Shown here one piece after another: positions 7,218 to 9,955 of a DNA stretch of 9,955 nt. The DNA comes from JADKCL01 sp031415375 (lineage in GTDB: Bacteria; Bacteroidota; Bacteroidia; J057; JADKCL01), in contig JANORP010000404.1 of the NCBI GenBank assembly GCA_031415375.1, positions 1 to 9,955 of the forward strand. Reading direction: 5' to 3'. The notes below the pieces were generated by a model. It was not told the origin of the DNA and did no database searches. It saw only the letters and a list, made by a program, of their open reading frames with translations. Position 1 is the first letter of the stretch, and each line of letters opens with the position of its first letter. A program made the position numbers and the translations under genes.

Positions 7218-7777
7218 TATTCTATAATTCCCACAAGTCCAGACAAGATCATCATGTGCTCCCGTAGTTTCACTTTTTGAAGATTCTCAACTTTCTCAGC
7301 CCCACCAAGCGCAAGCGCAGGGACGTAGGCATAGCACTCGTCATAAGCGCATTCACCGAGTTTTTCAAGCGCTGGGAGAAATTGCTTGGCGTCCATGGAG
7401 GGTTCTACCTCTCCCCAAGTTGCAAGCCTCCGATTAAAAAATGAATGAATTCGGCTCCCTTGATTCTTACCAAGTGCCTTTCGATAGTTGACCTGATTAA
7501 TCCACTCTTTTTCCCAAATTAAAAGGTCTCCAAACGCTGTAACGCCAAAAACAATGGCAGGCTCCAAGAAAACGGAATAGCTGGCCTTCATGAATTCTTG
7601 GTATTCAATTGGGTTTACCATTTTTAAGTATCCATTCATGAAATTACCAAAACCATATTGTTCCCAAAAATCAATGATTTCTATGGGGAGTAGATTGCGG
7701 TATGTTGCAAGATCGTTCACTGTTGGCCTCGAAACGATCGTATAATTTGGGTGCTTCTCGAAGAATTTTTCAAACAT
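7217..7777 (-). CDS. Tdi1-type immunity protein (GAD-like/DUF1851)
   Basis: A soluble protein of 186 residues encoded 32 bases after the Ntox15 toxin and predicted to neutralise it. The GAD-like N-terminal part has LLPIEIIDFWEQYGFGNFMN (29-48), with NGYLKMVNPIEYQEFM after it. Then come a hydrophobic strand and VFGVTAFGDLLIWEKEW, the pattern of the DUF1851 region. The Tdi1 family in Proteobacteria pairs with Ntox15 DNases such as Tde1, so both family and position agree. There is no signal peptide, consistent with cytoplasmic protection. The gene is noticeably A+T richer than the toxin body and resembles the Ntox15 segment in composition, as expected if tip and antidote were acquired together. 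Its TAG stop is followed in frame by the joint copy that heads the orphan PoNe tip. Confidence 0.86.
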   Translation of the reverse strand: MFEKFFEKHPNYTIVSRPTVNDLATYRNLLPIEIIDFWEQYGFGNFMNGYLKMVNPIEYQEFMKASYSVFLEPAIVFGVTAFGDLLIWEKEWINQVNYRKALGKNQGSRIHSFFNRRLATWGEVEPSMDAKQFLPALEKLGECAYDECYAYVPALALGGAEKVENLQKVKLREHMMILSGLVGIIE

Positions 7778-7809
7778 GGCACTAATATAAATAGATTAAT
7801 GAAGGATTC

Positions 7810-9720
7810 CTACCAAGCAAGCTCAAAATTTAAGTATGTTGTCAGTCGTTGTTCAGGAGTAAGGCCCTGCATCTGAGTTCGCACTTGTCGATCAAGCGCC
7901 GTTGCTCTCGATATTGATTCCCCTGGCTGTTTTTGTGACCACTGTGAACCAAGTGAGCTATTCACCCTCTGATCACCTAGGCCACCTACATTGTTTGGAT
8001 TGCCTCCAGCTACTTGATCGGGATTATGCAACACTGCTTGCCCCTCCAACCATCTTTCAGCTTGCGATTTTGCTTCATCGAATTTTAGATTTTCATCTAG
8101 GTCCTGAAGCTCTTCAATTTTTCTTTCCAACGCTACATCTCTATACTTCTTCTGTGCCCTCCCACTCTCTGGCGCACGCCCCTCTTCCAAATACCGATTA
8201 CGATTATTGAAATATTCCTCAACTGTGAGCCTGTTCAGTCCATCCTCTTGTGCTTGGACTTGCCTACCAAACTCGGCAGCATCATGTTTCGAATTCGGCT
8301 TGAACTTGATCGTCATCTTTTTAATTGCAGGCAAACCAAGTGCATTTTTAATGCTATTGGTTGTAGGGACGACATTCTTCACATCCTCCGTCGGCGTACT
8401 CACAACCTCCTCCCTTGCTGGCATCGCCTCAACACCAGGAGCCTCAGTCTTGGGCAGGGCCATCTTCTGAAGCATCTTGGGCAGGGCCTTGATCGCGGGG
8501 ATCACGAGGACACCATCGATGATCGCGTGCTGCGCCTCGGTGGCAGACTGCCTCGCAAGTTGCCGCATGTCGTCGCGCGTGCCTGCCACGACTGCCTCGC
8601 CAAACTTGGTGATGGCTGTCACGATCTCGGTCACGACGTAGGCGACAGCTGCCATCGTGGCGGCAAAGCCCGCTGCGGCCGCAAGCGCCTCGCTTGAAGC
8701 TGCCAACATGAAGGCTGCAAGTGCCCCGCCCACGACGAGCAGCCCACCTTTGAGCCACTCGGCGACCTCAGGGTCAGCGCCATCCAGATAGGGCGCGATC
8801 ACTGTATAGATGCCAAAGGCGATGGCCATGTCGGCCCCAACCACTGTGAAGGCCACGGCAAGGTAGGGCGACTCGGCCATCACGGCAAATACCGCCGCAC
8901 CACCCAAGGCAGCCATCGCAAGGTCCTCCCAAGAAAATGCATCCTTGAAGACGGCCCATGCCTCGGCGCGGCGCTCTTCCTCGGTCATCTTGTCCCAATC
9001 CTTGAGCGGCGTGTGATCGACACGCTCGGGCTTATCTAGCCGCTCCACGGGTGCCATCTTGTCGCGGGGCAGCAGCGGCTGCACACGGTCGGCGACGGTG
9101 AGCAGCGCGTCGAGATAACCCTCATCGACCACCCCGGGCAGCACGAGGCTGGGCGCGACACCCTGCTCTGTGGCCAGCTCGGTGAGGAGTGCGCGCATCG
9201 TGGCACTGCCGTCGGCACCAAAGCGCTCGCCTTGCAAGACGGTCTTCTTTCCAAAATCGCCCACGACCTCGATCTGTATCGTGGCATAACTCATGCCCTG
9301 CACGTCTATGCCGGGCATGGCTGCCTGGTGTAGCGCGTCCAGCGTCGTGCGGCCCATGACGGTGACCCTGAGCTGCCGCCCATCGTCGGCATCGACCATC
9401 ACATGCCGCTCATAACTGATATGGGCATCGGGATTGCTGCCCAGCTCCTGACCGAGCTGCTTGCTGTGCGTGAGGGACTGCATGCTCGCATCGTCGCGCT
9501 GCACATAACCCTTGCCAGCGATATAGCGCCCCTCGCCACCCCCGCCAGCGTCGTCGAGGTCCGTCAATGGCCCAGCCGTGACTTCAAACGGCGGCGGTGG
9601 GGCCGAGACGCCCGTCTTGCTGTCAAATGCCGAGGTCCAGATGTCCTCGTGGGCAGGGGCCTCCAGTTGTGAGGCGGGTTGCGCCACCTTGGGCTGTTGT
9701 TGCAGGCGATCAGTTTCCAT
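7810..9720 (-). CDS. Polymorphic toxin with C-terminal Ntox15 (HxxD) DNase domain
   Basis: A modular toxin of 636 residues from the ATG at 9720. The frame is open upstream to 9840, but that part runs through the leader hairpin and looks non-coding. No signal peptide is present. Residues 1-60 are Gln/Pro-rich and disordered, with PPPPFEVTAG at 41-50. Residues of about 65-265 form an uncharacterised, probably structured delivery region. Residues of about 265-375 are hydrophobic and Ala/Gly-rich, with two to four possible membrane-inserting segments. After a hinge carrying AREEV (about 435-439), the tip (about 478-595) is Ntox15: FGRQVQAQEDGLNRLTVEEY, EGRAPESGRAQ, then LHNPDQVAGG with the catalytic-type HxxD (His565, Asp568), and VNSSLGSQW. 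Known Ntox15 proteins (Tde1) are metal-dependent DNases delivered by type VI secretion. Delivery here by a contractile injection system is inferred from the missing signal peptide. The cognate antidote follows directly. Confidence 0.88.
   Translation of the reverse strand: METDRLQQQPKVAQPASQLEAPAHEDIWTSAFDSKTGVSAPPPPFEVTAGPLTDLDDAGGGGEGRYIAGKGYVQRDDASMQSLTHSKQLGQELGSNPDAHISYERHVMVDADDGRQLRVTVMGRTTLDALHQAAMPGIDVQGMSYATIQIEVVGDFGKKTVLQGERFGADGSATMRALLTELATEQGVAPSLVLPGVVDEGYLDALLTVADRVQPLLPRDKMAPVERLDKPERVDHTPLKDWDKMTEEERRAEAWAVFKDAFSWEDLAMAALGGAAVFAVMAESPYLAVAFTVVGADMAIAFGIYTVIAPYLDGADPEVAEWLKGGLLVVGGALAAFMLAASSEALAAAAGFAATMAAVAYVVTEIVTAITKFGEAVVAGTRDDMRQLARQSATEAQHAIIDGVLVIPAIKALPKMLQKMALPKTEAPGVEAMPAREEVVSTPTEDVKNVVPTTNSIKNALGLPAIKKMTIKFKPNSKHDAAEFGRQVQAQEDGLNRLTVEEYFNNRNRYLEEGRAPESGRAQKKYRDVALERKIEELQDLDENLKFDEAKSQAERWLEGQAVLHNPDQVAGGNPNNVGGLGDQRVNSSLGSQWSQKQPGESISRATALDRQVRTQMQGLTPEQRLTTYLNFELAW
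8399..8428 (-). repeat. Toxin joint repeat, copy 1 (within the toxin body)
   Basis: This is the in-gene partner of the segment at 7188-7217. It encodes MPAREEVV and lies about 40 codons before the Ntox15 domain. The sequence on the body side is G+C-rich and on the tip side A+T-richer: by hand count, 8701-8760 is 38/60 G+C and 8041-8100 is 24/60. The change of composition near the repeat supports its role as the crossover point between the conserved body and an exchangeable tip. Confidence 0.82.
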
Positions 9721-9764
9721 GAGAGGATACTTTGTGATTGTAAACGCTTGAAAAAACATCAAAT

Positions 9765-9789
9765 GGCGCACAGGTGAAGCCTGTGCGCC
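9765..9789 (-). terminator. Terminator-like hairpin with T-run in the toxin leader
   Basis: A perfect 10-base-pair stem, GGCGCACAGG and CCTGTGCGCC, closes a 5-base loop. On the minus strand it is followed after eight bases by a run of six T (9751-9760 region). It sits 45 bases before the toxin start codon. It could end transcription of a gene beyond the window, or act as an attenuator in the toxin leader. The T-run is slightly further from the stem than usual, so efficiency is uncertain. Confidence 0.5.
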
Positions 9790-9930
9790 GCTCAATCTCA
9801 TACTAGCAAAACTTAGTCCACTCCGAAAACCAATATCCACACCAATATGTTAATAATCAATTAGTTAAAATGGATATTGCCTAATAGCTTGCAAGGGAAT
9901 CAAAGTTGCATCGATGTTCAAAAAGAGTTC

Positions 9931-9938
9931 CAAAGGTA
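9931..9938 (-). promoter_or_regulatory. Candidate Bacteroidota -7 promoter element (TACCTTTG)
   Basis: On the minus strand TACCTTTG matches the Bacteroidota -7 consensus TAnnTTTG exactly. The matching -33 TTTG box would fall at or beyond the window edge and cannot be seen. If real, transcription would start near 9924 and give a leader of about 200 bases, containing the hairpin at 9765-9789, ahead of the toxin start. No gene is apparent in 9721-9955. Confidence 0.4.
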
Positions 9939-9955
9939 CGGTTCCCACCCTTTTC

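Noticed and set aside
8248..8697. Plus-strand open frame of 149 codons
   Set aside because: It lies antisense to the toxin body, is His/Arg/Gly-rich with no recognisable fold, and is explained by the high G+C of the real gene.
9721..9840. N-terminal 40-residue extension of the toxin
   Set aside because: The extension is encoded across the leader hairpin and T-run, has no family-like sequence, and the ATG at 9720 begins a plausible soluble N-terminus.

Overview
The window looks like a chromosomal accessory region of a Bacteroidota bacterium, possibly Saprospiraceae-like. The evidence is a lipoprotein beta-propeller of the two-component-regulator type, a DUF6157 protein, a TAnnTTTG-type promoter box (TACCTTTG) and dispersed palindromic intergenic repeats. 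Genus-level placement is not possible from the sequence alone.

Left part (1-1648): a palindromic intergenic repeat field (about 28-225) precedes a plus-strand gene for a secreted or lipid-anchored seven-bladed propeller protein. A non-coding convergent gap of about 200 bases follows. Next (1649-3295, minus strand) is a compact three-gene unit: a WYL-domain HTH regulator, an SRPBCC/AHSA1-like protein and a DUF6157 protein. Across a roughly 310-base divergent gap lies a plus-strand pair (3610-5892): a lipoprotein alpha/beta hydrolase with an extra C-terminal beta-rich domain, and a small secreted IPT/TIG-like protein.

Right part (5915-9720, minus strand), the most interesting region: a polymorphic-toxin locus. 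In transcription order it encodes (1) a 636-residue modular toxin with no signal peptide, with an uncharacterised N-terminal delivery region, a hydrophobic alanine/glycine-rich middle and a C-terminal Ntox15 (HxxD) DNase tip; (2) its predicted Tdi1-type GAD-like/DUF1851 immunity protein; (3) an orphan toxin tip with a PoNe-type PD-(D/E)xK nuclease; (4) a PoNi-type (DUF1910/DUF1911) immunity protein. Two unrelated DNase folds, each with its own antidote, are therefore stacked behind one toxin body.

The orphan tip starts, directly after and in frame with the stop codon of the first immunity gene, with a 30-base copy (26/30 identical, 15-base perfect core) of the toxin body sequence just upstream of the Ntox15 module. 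The G+C content of the full-length toxin also drops near that same site. This is what recombinational tip replacement would leave: a new Ntox15 tip plus immunity gene inserted at the joint, with the older PoNe tip and PoNi antidote displaced downstream. The shared joint encodes AREEV and reads as a strong Shine-Dalgarno-like tract, which could let the displaced tip be translated alone. A strong hairpin followed by a T-run sits in the leader of the toxin gene.
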